Below are positions 52,477 to 61,772 of a DNA stretch of 64,000 nucleotides, piece by piece. Origin of the DNA: CAVQAH01 sp963784195. GTDB taxonomy: Bacteria; Acidobacteriota; Vicinamibacteria; Vicinamibacterales; 2-12-FULL-66-21. Below the pieces are notes generated by a model. The model searched no databases and had not been told where the DNA came from. It saw nothing but the letters and a program-made list of their open reading frames with translations. The stretch is taken from assembly GCA_963784195.1 (NCBI GenBank), contig CAWARA010000020.1, positions 682,001-746,000 on the forward strand, in the 5' to 3' direction. A program made the translations under genes and the position numbers. How positions within the stretch are numbered: position 1 is the first letter of the stretch; every line of letters begins with the position of its first letter.

Positions 52477-54762
52477 TTATCGCAGGTCTTTCTTAATCAT
52501 CAACACCAGCACATCACGCGGCTTGAAGGCATACGTGTAGGTAGGCCCAGATGGGCCGGCGACGAAGTTGACCGACGCGCCGGTTTCCAGATTCAGCCAG
52601 ATCGCTTCGGGCGTGTCTCGCGAGAACGTGAACGTCACCTTCTGCGCGGCTTCCGAGTGGTTGATCGCGATCAACATCGTCGCCGCTGATGATTCGAGGT
52701 AGCGCGTTTCGACCTGGCCGCGGGATCCGCTGATCTGCACGTCTGGAGTGACGCCGGCAAGCGCGACGAGCGCGCTCAGCAGATCGCCGCTGGCGCGCGC
52801 GCCTTCGGGGTCGAGCTCGAACGCTCCCGACGGAAAGCTGCCGAGCAGAACAGCGGTCCCGGCTCCGTACTTGGCCATCGTGATCGCCGGGTCACCCGCG
52901 ACGCCTTCGTCGCCCTGAAACCTCGCGATCACGCGCACGTTCGATCCCGTAATCTGCAGGTGCTCGGCGAAGCCGCTGCCTGGAATCGTCTTTCCCGATA
53001 ACGGCGCAAGATGTCCCTCGAGACCGGCGGCAGCGGTCATCTCGATCTTCTCGGCGGAGCGGAGCATTTTCTCGCGAACGCCAAAGACTTCGTCCAGGCC
53101 AGCGCCCGGAATCCGCTGGTTGGCGTATCCGCGCTCGTCGTTCCACGCCGGCCGCGCTTCGCTGATCAGCGTGCCGCCCGCCTTGACGAAGGCCTTGATG
53201 GCGTCAGCGACCGGCTGCTGCAACATCAACGGGTATCCGAGAAAGATCACCTGGTAGTCGGCCGCGTGGCCCGCGACGATCTCGTCGGGGTGGATGAAAT
53301 CGACCTGAATGTTCTGCTCGAACAGCGCGCGATAGAAACCCATCATCGAGTTCCGCACGGCGTTGCCCGGTGCGACCGTATTGCCGCCGACCATATACGA
53401 CAACCGGTTATAGAGGATGGCGACCTTCGAAGGGCGCGGCCTGAGCGGTACAAACAGCGCGGGGTTCCGCGAGATGATGCCCGCGAACGCGCCAGCTGCC
53501 CGCGCGCGATCCGTGATGCTTCCATCGAGCTCGATCATCCCATAGCCGTTGGACTCGTAGCCGGAGCTCATGGGGTACCACGCGTAGTAGCTGATGGCCC
53601 GCGCGCCGCGCGAGAGCGCCGCCCAACCCCACAGCCGCACATCTGCTGCCGTCACCGGAGCCGCCACTCTCACGCCGGTGGCGCCCTGCCCCGCCTGCAG
53701 CTCGCCGATCCACCATCCACGCCCACGCGCCGCTGACCGGATTCCGTCGAGCGCCGACGTCAGCCTCACCGCGGACCACGGCGTCGCCGCCGCCGCATGT
53801 TTTGGATAGATCGAAGTGCCGTAGTAATCGACCGAATGACTCATCCACCAGTCGTCGGGGCTGCCGAACCCCGAAAGCGGGCTCAGCATGACCGCCGGCG
53901 CATCCGAGTGGCTGCTGACGGGACGTCCGGCACGCGACCCTGACGCGTCGGCCTTGAGCTTCAGGTCTTCTCGGAGCTTCAGCGCTACGAACGTTTTCCA
54001 GTCGATGAAATCCGTGTAGGAAAGGATGGTTCCGTACCGCGGCGCTTCGGCCTGTTCCCAGTCGCTGAAGGTTCGATACCAGGCGCGGTTGAGGTTCTCG
54101 ATCGATCCATACTTCGATTTGAGCCACTCTCGGAACCGCCGCTGCGTGTGCGGGCAGTAGCAGAATTCCACGGGCGAGTTGAACCACACCCAGTTGACGA
54201 TATGAGGCTCGCTCCAGACGTCGACGGCGTAAAAGGATGCGTGGCGCGCGGCGCGAGTGGCGACGGCGTCGATGAACGCCGCGACCGACTTCCGCACGCC
54301 GGGATGATCGAGGCAGAAGCCGGGCGATGCCTGGGATCCGATGCGTACGCCCTGTTCGGTCACGAAGCTCGCGTCGGCGAACTCGCGGCCCACCCATTCG
54401 GGCGCGGCGTCTGCATAGAGCTGGACGATCACCCGCAGCCCTACCTGGTCTGCGAGCGTGAGCAACTGATCGAGCGCCTCGAAGCGGAAGCTGCCGCGCG
54501 CGGATTCAGTGCTCGCCCAATCGACCCACGTCCTGATGCTGTTGAACCCCAAGGATCGAATCGTTTGCAGATCCTCGAGCCATGCGTCCCGCTCGCGGGC
54601 CGGATCGCGCGCCACCATCGGCGCACGCACGGTTCCGCCACCGTACCAGACGCCGACAGGCACAAAAGGTCCTGAGGTCGGGATCTCCTGCGCCGGCAAT
54701 GCAGAGCTCGCCACCTGGCAGACAATCACGACGACCAACAGCATCCGGGCGGCGGCACCCAT
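52477..54762 (-). CDS. Secreted GH42-like beta-galactosidase family glycosidase
   Basis: 761 aa. Signal peptide MLLVVVIVCQVASSALPAQ. Barrel with LEDLQTIRSLGFNSIRTWVD and YGTSIYP; a candidate acid/base Glu in VDVWSEPHIVNWVW (near 182) has Ser before Glu where most GH42 have Asn, and a candidate nucleophile Glu lies in WWIGELQAGQG (near 353). A trimerisation-like domain follows (VDFIHPDEIVAGHAADYQVI), then a C-terminal beta domain. Likely hydrolyses a galactoside outside the cytoplasm. TACAAT lies 8 nt before the ATG at 54762, so the start is probably leaderless; sequence further upstream is repeat DNA. Confidence 0.87.
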   Translation of the reverse strand: MGAAARMLLVVVIVCQVASSALPAQEIPTSGPFVPVGVWYGGGTVRAPMVARDPARERDAWLEDLQTIRSLGFNSIRTWVDWASTESARGSFRFEALDQLLTLADQVGLRVIVQLYADAAPEWVGREFADASFVTEQGVRIGSQASPGFCLDHPGVRKSVAAFIDAVATRAARHASFYAVDVWSEPHIVNWVWFNSPVEFCYCPHTQRRFREWLKSKYGSIENLNRAWYRTFSDWEQAEAPRYGTILSYTDFIDWKTFVALKLREDLKLKADASGSRAGRPVSSHSDAPAVMLSPLSGFGSPDDWWMSHSVDYYGTSIYPKHAAAATPWSAVRLTSALDGIRSAARGRGWWIGELQAGQGATGVRVAAPVTAADVRLWGWAALSRGARAISYYAWYPMSSGYESNGYGMIELDGSITDRARAAGAFAGIISRNPALFVPLRPRPSKVAILYNRLSYMVGGNTVAPGNAVRNSMMGFYRALFEQNIQVDFIHPDEIVAGHAADYQVIFLGYPLMLQQPVADAIKAFVKAGGTLISEARPAWNDERGYANQRIPGAGLDEVFGVREKMLRSAEKIEMTAAAGLEGHLAPLSGKTIPGSGFAEHLQITGSNVRVIARFQGDEGVAGDPAITMAKYGAGTAVLLGSFPSGAFELDPEGARASGDLLSALVALAGVTPDVQISGSRGQVETRYLESSAATMLIAINHSEAAQKVTFTFSRDTPEAIWLNLETGASVNFVAGPSGPTYTYAFKPRDVLVLMIKKDLR

Positions 54763-54776
54763 GCGCGTCGATTGTA
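54763..54776 (-). promoter_or_regulatory. Candidate -10 box of a leaderless promoter
   Basis: TACAAT (54776-54771) is 8 nt before the ATG at 54762 of the GH42 gene. Confidence 0.4.
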
Positions 54777-54811
54777 GCCGCGGATCCAGTTGCTCAGGTG
54801 GACGCCAATCT

Positions 54812-55068
54812 AACAACGGGACGCGGATCGATACGGATCCGCGACGGGACGCGAATTGACGCGGATCTCGCAACGGGACGCGGATCTTCGCGAAATCTCT
54901 CAACATCCCCATCACCAGCAACGATGCGCGTCTGAGAAATCCGCGAAGATCCGCCTCCGCCGTGGCCTTCGATCCGCGAGATCCGCGTCCCGTGGCCTTG
55001 ATCCGAGAGATCCGCGTCCCGTGGCCCAGATCCGTGAGATCCGCGTCCCGTGAGATCCGCGGTGTAGA
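54812..55068. repeat. Large inverted array of GGGACGCGGATC units (family D)
   Basis: Left part: four ACGGGACGCGGATC-type units in one orientation (54815-54890). Right part: GATCCGCGTCCCGTGGCC units in the other orientation (54945-55066). About 50 bp separate them. It fills the divergent gap between the GH42 and S9 genes. Confidence 0.92.
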
Positions 55069-55101
55069 ATTCCACGGAGCTTTCTGCACGGAGGGAGGAG
55101 G

Positions 55102-57525
55102 ATGGCTATGCGCACTCGAATCGTCGCGATCGCACTGACACTCGGCATTGGCACGACAGCCGGGTTGCTCGCGCAATCCGCGGCGTCATCCGGATATCTG
55201 ACGCCACCGAAGGAGATCGTCGACATTCTCGACGCCGAGCCGATCCCGACCGTAACCGTCGGGCCCAACCGCGACACGCTGGTGCTGGTCTCGCGGCGTG
55301 GGATGCCGGGTATCGAAGAAGTCTCGCAGCCCATGCTGCGCATTGCCGGTCTGCGCATCAACCCGCGAACCAACGGCCCGCATCGCGCACCGGCCGGCAC
55401 GGGCATCACTGTTCGCACGATAAGCGGAGGCGCCGAACGCAAGTTGGCGGTCCCCGCGGGCGCGAGAATCGGCGCAATCACCTTCTCGCCGGACGGCAAA
55501 CGCTTCCTGTTCACCAATACGCGCGACACGCGGATCGACCTCAACATCGTCGACGTCGCGACCGGGCAGATCAGAACCGTTGACGCCGCGTTGTCGGGCA
55601 TCGCCAGCGAATGCGAGTGGCTCGACGACAGTTCCGCAGCGCTCTGTGGCTTCGTTCCAGCCGGGCGTGGGCCGGCGCCCGCAGAACCGAAGGCGCCCTC
55701 AGGACCGAACATTCAGGAGAACTCCGGCAAGCAGGGGCCGGTCCGGACGTATCAGGACCTCCTCACCAGCGCGCACGACGAGGCGCTGTTCGAGTACTAC
55801 GCCACCAATCAACTGGGCCTCGTTGATGCCGCGACCGGGCGTCACACGCCGATCGGCAAGCCCGGCATGATTAGCCTCGCACACGCGTCGCCAGACGGGC
55901 AGTTCTTCCTGATCGAGCGAACGAAGCGGCCGTTCTCCCGGCTGCTCACGGCAAATGGGTTTCCATCGGATGTGGAGGTCTGGAACCGGAAGGGCGACAA
56001 GGTTCGAACGGTTGCCGATGTGCCCATGAGCGACGTCGTGCCGATCAACGGTGTGATGACCGGGCCGCGCAGCTACACGTGGCATCCGCTCGAGCCCGCA
56101 ACGCTGGTGTGGGTTGAAGCGCTGGACAAGGGCGACATCAAGAACAAGGTTCCGCATCGCGATCGCGTCGTGACCTTGAAGGCGCCGTTCACGGGCGAGC
56201 CCACTGAAGTCGCCAAGACCGAGTACCGCTATTCAGGCGCAAGCTGGACCGACAACGGCACCATCCTTCTCTCCGAGGCTGACCGCGCGACGCGTACGAC
56301 ACGTACCTGGGTCATGACCTCGAGCTGGAGCGATCCGCGAAAGCTGTGGGACCGCAAACAGCAGGACTCTTACGGCAACCCCGGCACGCCGATGATTCGG
56401 CCTGGAAAGAGCACGATCCTCCAGAGCGGAGAATCAATCTATCTGGTCGGCCAGGGGGCCTCGCCGGAAGGCGATCGGCCATTTTTGGATCGATTGAATC
56501 TGAAGACCCTCGTGGCGGAACGGCTCTTCCGCAGCACCGGCGATTCGCTCGAGAGCGTCGTCCTGCTGCTGGACGATCAGGGCGCGAAGGCGCTGACGCG
56601 TGCGGAGACGCGCATGCAGCCGGCAAACTACTTCGTGCGCGATGTCCGCGGCGGAACCACGCAGGCGGTCACCAGCTTCAAGGATCCGCATCCGCAGATC
56701 ACCGCCGCCGAGCGCATGCTCGTGACCTACAAGCGCAAGGATGGCGTGCAGCTCAGCGGCACGATCTACCTCCCGCCCGGCTACAAGAAAGGTGAACGCG
56801 TGCCGATGTTCGTGTGGGCGTATCCCCGCGAGTTCGTCGACTCCGACGCCGCCAGCCAGGTCACCGGATCTCCGAATCGTTTCACCACGGTGACCGGCGC
56901 TTCGCATCTCCTGCTGCTCACCCAGGGCTACGCCATCTTCGATGGACCGACGATGCCGATTGTTGGACCCGGTGAGACGGCGAACGACAGCTATGTCGAC
57001 CAGCTTGTCTCCAGCGCGCAGGCGGCCGTCGACAAGGCCGTCGAGATGGGGATCGCCGATCGCGCACGCATCGGCGTCGGCGGTCACAGCTACGGTGCGT
57101 TCATGACGGCCAATCTGCTGGCGCACTCCGACATCTTTGCTGCCGGTGTGGCGAGAAGCGGCGCCTACAACCGAACGCTGACGCCGTTCGGATTCCAGGC
57201 CGAGACGCGAACGTTCTGGGAAGTGCCGGAGGTCTATGCCCGCATGTCGCCGTTCTGGTATGCGAACAAGATCAAGGAACCGATCCTGATGATTCACGGC
57301 GAGGCCGACGACAACTCGGGAACGTTCCCCATCCAGTCCGAGCGTCTCTACATGGCGTTGAAGGGCCACGGGGCGACGGTCCGGTACGTGACGCTGCCGA
57401 ACGAAGCGCACGGCTACGCGGCGCGTGAATCGGTGTTCCACACCGTCACCGAGACCGTAAACTGGCTGAACAAATACGTGAAGAATGCACCGGCCCGTCC
57501 GGTGACGGATTCCGCGTCGAAATAG
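55102..57525 (+). CDS. Secreted S9-family prolyl-oligopeptidase-like peptidase
   Basis: 807 aa. Signal peptide (IVAIALTLGIGTTAGLLAQ), then an N-terminal beta-propeller (AITFSPDGKRFLFTNTRDTR) and an alpha/beta-hydrolase domain with the triad Ser in GGHSYGAFMTA (near 660), Asp in GEADDNSGTFP (near 734) and His in NEAHGYAAR (near 769). The GHSYGAFM variant is typical of the glutamyl-endopeptidase-like S9 group in these bacteria. Role: extracytoplasmic peptide hydrolysis. A strong Shine-Dalgarno (GGAGGGAGGAGG) precedes the ATG at 55102. Confidence 0.92.
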   Translation: MAMRTRIVAIALTLGIGTTAGLLAQSAASSGYLTPPKEIVDILDAEPIPTVTVGPNRDTLVLVSRRGMPGIEEVSQPMLRIAGLRINPRTNGPHRAPAGTGITVRTISGGAERKLAVPAGARIGAITFSPDGKRFLFTNTRDTRIDLNIVDVATGQIRTVDAALSGIASECEWLDDSSAALCGFVPAGRGPAPAEPKAPSGPNIQENSGKQGPVRTYQDLLTSAHDEALFEYYATNQLGLVDAATGRHTPIGKPGMISLAHASPDGQFFLIERTKRPFSRLLTANGFPSDVEVWNRKGDKVRTVADVPMSDVVPINGVMTGPRSYTWHPLEPATLVWVEALDKGDIKNKVPHRDRVVTLKAPFTGEPTEVAKTEYRYSGASWTDNGTILLSEADRATRTTRTWVMTSSWSDPRKLWDRKQQDSYGNPGTPMIRPGKSTILQSGESIYLVGQGASPEGDRPFLDRLNLKTLVAERLFRSTGDSLESVVLLLDDQGAKALTRAETRMQPANYFVRDVRGGTTQAVTSFKDPHPQITAAERMLVTYKRKDGVQLSGTIYLPPGYKKGERVPMFVWAYPREFVDSDAASQVTGSPNRFTTVTGASHLLLLTQGYAIFDGPTMPIVGPGETANDSYVDQLVSSAQAAVDKAVEMGIADRARIGVGGHSYGAFMTANLLAHSDIFAAGVARSGAYNRTLTPFGFQAETRTFWEVPEVYARMSPFWYANKIKEPILMIHGEADDNSGTFPIQSERLYMALKGHGATVRYVTLPNEAHGYAARESVFHTVTETVNWLNKYVKNAPARPVTDSASK

Positions 57526-57539
57526 GTGTCGCTACGTTC

Positions 57540-58520
57540 ATGACCACTCCCACGACTGCAGCAATCGTCTCGCTCGACTCGATCCGGCAGGCGGCAGAGC
57601 GCATCAGGCACATCGCGCGGCTGACGCCATTGATGGACGTGTCCGCTCAGGCGGGCCGTCCATTCTTCCTGAAGTGCGAGAACCTGCAGCCGGCGGGAGC
57701 GTTCAAGATACGCGGCGCCTACAACATGGTCGCGCAGTTGACGCCCGACGAACGCGCGCGTGGCGTGGTCACCTACTCGTCAGGTAATCACGGCCAGGCA
57801 GTGGCCCTCGCCGCTCGCGAGCTCGGTGCACCGGCGGTCGTCGTCATGCCGACCACCGCGCCGAAGAACAAGATCGAAGGCGCCAAGGGCTTCGGGGCCG
57901 AGGTCATTCTCGCGGGCACGACGTCGATCGATCGCAAGCTCAGAGCGGAAGCCGAAGCGGCGGCGCGCGGGTTGACGATGGTGCCGCCGTTCGACCATGA
58001 ATGGATCATCGCGGGTCAGGGCACGGCAGGACTCGAGATCCTCGAGCAGTGTCCTGACGTCGCCGCCGTGCTCGTGCCGATCGGCGGCGGCGGCCTTGCC
58101 GCCGGCGTGTCGGCCGCCATCAAGCAGAGCAAACCATCCGTGAAAGTGATCGGCGTCGAGCCGGCCGGTGCGGCGGCCATGAAGGCGTCGGTCGACGCGG
58201 GACAGCCGGTCACGCTTCCCAAGACCGCCAGCGTGGCGGATGGCCTGATGCCAGTTCGTCCTGGCGACATCACCTATGCGCATGTCAGCCGCTTTGCAGA
58301 CGCCGTGATCACGGTCGAGGATCCGGCGATCGTCGACGCGGTGTTCTGGATCTTCTCGAATGCCAAGATGGTGGCGGAGCCAAGCGGTGCGGCGACTACG
58401 GCAGCCGTATTGAGCGGCGCACTCGACGCCACCATGAAAATCAACGGTCCCATCGTCGCCCTCGTCAGCGGCGGAAACATGGCTGCCGATCGCCTGGCAG
58501 AGCTCGCCGCGACCCGATAA
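57540..58520 (+). CDS. Threonine/serine dehydratase-like PLP enzyme
   Basis: 326 aa. Fold type II PLP enzyme: Lys56 in GAFKIRGAYNM, SSGNHGQAVAL, the phosphate loop IGGGGLAAG and a final VSGGN. This matches catabolic threonine dehydratase or serine racemase; both reactions are possible and the regulatory ACT domain of biosynthetic IlvA is absent. It lies 14 bp after the S9 peptidase gene, and an aminotransferase gene follows after 18 bp, suggesting an amino-acid catabolic operon. Confidence 0.9.
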   Translation: MTTPTTAAIVSLDSIRQAAERIRHIARLTPLMDVSAQAGRPFFLKCENLQPAGAFKIRGAYNMVAQLTPDERARGVVTYSSGNHGQAVALAARELGAPAVVVMPTTAPKNKIEGAKGFGAEVILAGTTSIDRKLRAEAEAAARGLTMVPPFDHEWIIAGQGTAGLEILEQCPDVAAVLVPIGGGGLAAGVSAAIKQSKPSVKVIGVEPAGAAAMKASVDAGQPVTLPKTASVADGLMPVRPGDITYAHVSRFADAVITVEDPAIVDAVFWIFSNAKMVAEPSGAATTAAVLSGALDATMKINGPIVALVSGGNMAADRLAELAATR

Positions 58521-58538
58521 GTTCTGCACAATCATCCA

Positions 58539-59675
58539 ATGCCTATTGAAACGTTCGCGATGGAACGCATGCAGTCGACGTGGGAGAACCTCGTCGACTA
58601 CGACATGAGCGAAAGCGGGGTCCGGCCATTGACGATGCGTGAGCTCGTCGAGATGGGGTTCGACCTCGAAGCTTTTCTCGATCAGCCGCTCGGTTACAGC
58701 CAGTCGAATGGCACGATCGAGTTGCGAGAACGAGTTGCCGCCTTGTACCCGGGCGCGACAGTCGATTCAATCGAGGTGACCAACGGCACGTCGGAAGCCA
58801 ACTACCTCGTCGCCCTCAACCTCCTGGGACCGGGCGACGAAGTCGCGATGGAAGTGCCGAACTACATGCAGATGCCAGGCATCGCCAGGAGCCTCGGTGC
58901 CGTGGTGCGTCCTTTCCAGCTTCGGCAAGAAAATGGGTGGGAACCGGACTGGCAGCGGTTCGAAGTCGCGGTGACGTCGCAGACGAAGTTTCTCTACCTG
59001 TCGAATCCGAACAATCCAACCGGCGCCGTCCTTTCCGAAGTCGCCATGAAACGCATCGTCGAACGATGCGAGATGACGAACACGTGGCTGCTCGCCGACG
59101 AGGTCTATCTCGGCGCAGAGATCGACCGGCCCCGAACCCGAAGCTTCTGGGGCATGAGCGACCGCGTGCTCGTGACGAGCGGGTTGTCGAAGGCGTATGG
59201 AATCCCCGGTGTGCGCATCGGCTGGCTCGTCGGGCCGCCGACCTTCGTCGCGGACTGCTGGTCGCAGCACGACTACCTGACGATCGGGCCGAACAAGCTC
59301 TCGGATCGCATCGCGCGGATCGCCGTGGAGCCGAAGAATCGCGACAAGTGCTACAGCCGCACGCGCGAGATCCTCCGAAAGAATCTGCCGATCGCGCGGA
59401 CGTGGGTCGAGAGCTTCGGCGGCCGGCTGACGTGGCGCGAACCGGCAGCCGGGGCGATCGCGCTCCTGAAGTACGACGCGGACATTCCCAGCGTGGAGAT
59501 CGCCGAGCGCGTGCGCAAGAACCAGAACACGCTCATCGTCCCCGGATCCCATGTCGGCCTCGAGGGGTACCTTCGCGTGTGGCTGGGCGGCAAGGAAGAC
59601 TTCCTGCGTGAAGGGTTGAGGCGGATCGGCGCCGAGCTGCGACCGCTGTTCGATCAGGTTCCAGCCATTCAATGA
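58539..59675 (+). CDS. Class I/II PLP-dependent aminotransferase (2)
   Basis: 378 aa. Motifs: TNGTSEANYLVALNLLGPG, LSNPNNPTGAV, LLADEVYLGAEIDRP and the PLP Lys218 in SGLSKAYGIPGVRIGW. Specificity unknown. Its position in a run with the dehydratase suggests amino-acid breakdown. CACAAT lies 6 nt before the ATG. Its stop overlaps the next start by 4 bp (ATGA). Confidence 0.9.
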   Translation: MPIETFAMERMQSTWENLVDYDMSESGVRPLTMRELVEMGFDLEAFLDQPLGYSQSNGTIELRERVAALYPGATVDSIEVTNGTSEANYLVALNLLGPGDEVAMEVPNYMQMPGIARSLGAVVRPFQLRQENGWEPDWQRFEVAVTSQTKFLYLSNPNNPTGAVLSEVAMKRIVERCEMTNTWLLADEVYLGAEIDRPRTRSFWGMSDRVLVTSGLSKAYGIPGVRIGWLVGPPTFVADCWSQHDYLTIGPNKLSDRIARIAVEPKNRDKCYSRTREILRKNLPIARTWVESFGGRLTWREPAAGAIALLKYDADIPSVEIAERVRKNQNTLIVPGSHVGLEGYLRVWLGGKEDFLREGLRRIGAELRPLFDQVPAIQ

Positions 59676-60073
59676 CCGCAGCGCCCATGCTCAACGGCAC
59701 GCTCGAAGTCGCGCTTTATGTCGACGACGTGACGAGGGCGGTCAAGTTTTACGAGCGGGTACTCGGCCTGACCGTCCTCGAAGCCGATGCACGTCTGACC
59801 GCGATGGCAGCGGGCCGGCAAATCATCCTGGTCTGCCTCCGCGGCGCGTCAGTCAAACTCCCCAAGACCGCCCACGATGCGAAGGGACCGCAACACGTCG
59901 CCTTCTCTGTTGCAGGCGTGGACCTGCCCGCCTGGGAAGCTCACCTCCAGGCCAGCGGGGTCGACATCGTCGAGATCCGCGCCTGGGCCAGAGGCGGCCG
60001 AAGCCTCTACTTCCGCGACCCGGACGGACATCTTCTCGAACTCGCATCGCCTGGCGTGTGGAGTATTTACTAA
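59672..60073 (+). CDS. VOC (glyoxalase/dioxygenase fold) family protein
   Basis: 133 aa. Two beta-alpha-beta-beta-beta modules: LEVALYVDDVTRAVKFYERV and QHVAFSVAGVDLPAWEAHL, with the final SLYFRDPDGHLLELASPG. The His of QHVAF and the Glu of HLLEL are in place for metal binding; the first ligand is less clear. The ATG overlaps the aminotransferase stop, so the two are translationally coupled. The substrate could be a lyase or dioxygenase substrate or an antibiotic; none is supported. Confidence 0.85.
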   Translation: MTAAPMLNGTLEVALYVDDVTRAVKFYERVLGLTVLEADARLTAMAAGRQIILVCLRGASVKLPKTAHDAKGPQHVAFSVAGVDLPAWEAHLQASGVDIVEIRAWARGGRSLYFRDPDGHLLELASPGVWSIY

Positions 60074-60170
60074 CCGTCCGTGGTTCGTTGCTCGTCGCTC
60101 GTCGCTCGTAAAACCCGAAGCGAGGAAGAAGCTCTACGAGCTACGAGCACGAGCCACGAACCACGGCCAA
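60074..60170. repeat. Family A element (CCGTGGTTCGTTGCTCGTCG ... CGAGCCACGAACCACGG)
   Basis: Left arm CCGTCCGTGGTTCGTTGCTC with GTCGCTC units; right arm CTACGAGCACGAGCCACGAA plus CCACGG. It lies just after the VOC gene stop. Confidence 0.88.
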
Positions 60171-60245
60171 CCGCCCATCCAAGCAGCCAGAAGTTAACCA
60201 TCAGCCTCTGCCCTGCGTAGATACAGAGTGAGGAGCAGTTTCACG

Positions 60246-61166
60246 ATGGCGCAGGCAGGCGTTCGACCCTTTGTTTTCAGCACCTTAGTGGCGTTCGGGA
60301 CGATGGCACACCCGGCTTGGGCGCAGCAGCCGCCGCGTCCCGAGATCCCCGTCGAGCGCCCTGCCGATCGGACGACCCAAGTGGTCCTTGCCCAGGACGC
60401 CACCGAGACCCGTGAGGAACTCGAAAGCCTTCTGAAACGCATGCCGCCATCCGTCGGTCGGGTCCTCCGGATGGATCCGTCGTTGATGCGCAACCAGGCC
60501 TACCTCGCTCCCTACCCGGCGCTCGGCAACTTTCTGCAGCAGCATCCGGAAATCGTCAACAATCCTGGCTACTATCTCGAGAACGTGCGAATCGAGCTGT
60601 GGTACCCACCATCGCCCCGCGATCGGCAGAGCGACGTGGTCAACCTGTGGCGGAACACGATTGAGGGCTTTACCATTCTGATCGTGTTCGTCGTGGTCAG
60701 CGCCGGTGTTCTCTGGATCATCAAGTCCGTGCTGGATTGGCGGCGATGGACGCGCACGTCACGCGTCCACGCGGAGGTGCATAACAAGCTGCTGGATCGC
60801 TTCACAGCCAACGAGGATCTGCTGACCTACATTCAGACGCCGGCCGGTCAGAAGTTCCTCGAGTCGGCGCCGCTGCCGCTCGAAAGCCCGGCGCGGCCGA
60901 CGTGGGCGCCATATACGCGCATCCTCTGGTCCATGCAGGCCGGGGTCGTATTCGCTGCGGCGGGTATCGGTCTGTTGTTTGTCAGCGGGCGTGTCATCGA
61001 AGAGGTTTCACAGTTACTGTTTGCCGTTGGAGTGCTCGCGCTGGCCGTAGGGGCTGGCTTCGTGGTATCAGCCGCTGCTTCACTCCTCCTATCGCAGCGT
61101 CTGGGACTGCTGAAGCGCGCCTGCCACGCGCGAGCACTCCGGTCCTACGGGCGCATGAGAGATTGA
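60246..61166 (+). CDS. Membrane protein preceding an ECF sigma/anti-sigma pair
   Basis: 306 aa. Signal-like N-terminus, then a conserved region with LLKRMPPSVGRVLRMDPSLM and AYLAPYPALGNFLQQHPEIV, a TM helix near 145-167 (ILIVFVVVSAGVLWIIKSV) and a second hydrophobic hairpin near 230-285. The loop between contains FLESAPLPLE. No enzymatic motif. Such proteins are found next to sigma/anti-sigma pairs in Acidobacteria and may be a target or regulator; the role is unknown. GAGGAG lies about 9 nt before the ATG at 60246. Confidence 0.75.
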   Translation: MAQAGVRPFVFSTLVAFGTMAHPAWAQQPPRPEIPVERPADRTTQVVLAQDATETREELESLLKRMPPSVGRVLRMDPSLMRNQAYLAPYPALGNFLQQHPEIVNNPGYYLENVRIELWYPPSPRDRQSDVVNLWRNTIEGFTILIVFVVVSAGVLWIIKSVLDWRRWTRTSRVHAEVHNKLLDRFTANEDLLTYIQTPAGQKFLESAPLPLESPARPTWAPYTRILWSMQAGVVFAAAGIGLLFVSGRVIEEVSQLLFAVGVLALAVGAGFVVSAAASLLLSQRLGLLKRACHARALRSYGRMRD

Positions 61167-61241
61167 TGTTTCGAGACGTGACGACTTTCGGACGTCGAAA
61201 GGCTGCAGGCCCAGGCCGAAGACGCAGAAGTTGCGTTCGAG

Positions 61242-61772
61242 ATGGACGAGGATTCGTTCCGCGCGTTCTACGAGCGCACCGCACGCCCTCTCTGGGTCTA
61301 CCTCTCCCGGATCTCGGGCGATCGGCAGGTGGCCGACGACCTGCTGCAGGAGGCGTACTATCGACTCCTGCGCGTGCGTCAGTCATGGGAGAGCGAATCA
61401 CATCGTCGCGCGTATCTTTTCCGCATCGCCACCAATCTCGTTCGTGACCGCTATCGCCGCTCGCATTTCGAGCCCGTGGCGCTGCCCGAACCCGACAGCG
61501 CCTCGATGGCCTCGCGCGAGGAAAGCGTCGCCGACGCGATGGTCAGGCGGACGGACCTCCAGCGCGCGATGGCCCGGCTCAAGCCCCGCGAACGCGCGCT
61601 GCTCTGGCTGGCCTACGCGCAGGAGCATCCGCATTCGGAGATCGCCGTCACGCTGGGAGTACGAACCGGCAGCGTGAAGCTGTTGTTGTTCAGAGCGCGG
61701 CGGAGGCTCGCGCAAATCCTGCGTTCCAGTAAGATCAGAACTGCAGAAGGACGTCACAGTGCCCAACGTTGA
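61242..61772 (+). CDS. ECF-type RNA polymerase sigma factor
   Basis: 176 aa. Sigma region 2 (FRAFYERTARPLWVYLSRIS, DDLLQEAYYRLLRV and YLFRIATNLVRDRYRRSHF) and region 4 (LKPRERALLWLAYAQEHPHS, EIAVTLGVRTGSVKLLLFRA). No extra domain. It directs polymerase to a small stress- or envelope-related regulon. Its last codons overlap the start of the anti-sigma gene by 14 bp, the usual coupling for such pairs. Confidence 0.92.
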   Translation: MDEDSFRAFYERTARPLWVYLSRISGDRQVADDLLQEAYYRLLRVRQSWESESHRRAYLFRIATNLVRDRYRRSHFEPVALPEPDSASMASREESVADAMVRRTDLQRAMARLKPRERALLWLAYAQEHPHSEIAVTLGVRTGSVKLLLFRARRRLAQILRSSKIRTAEGRHSAQR

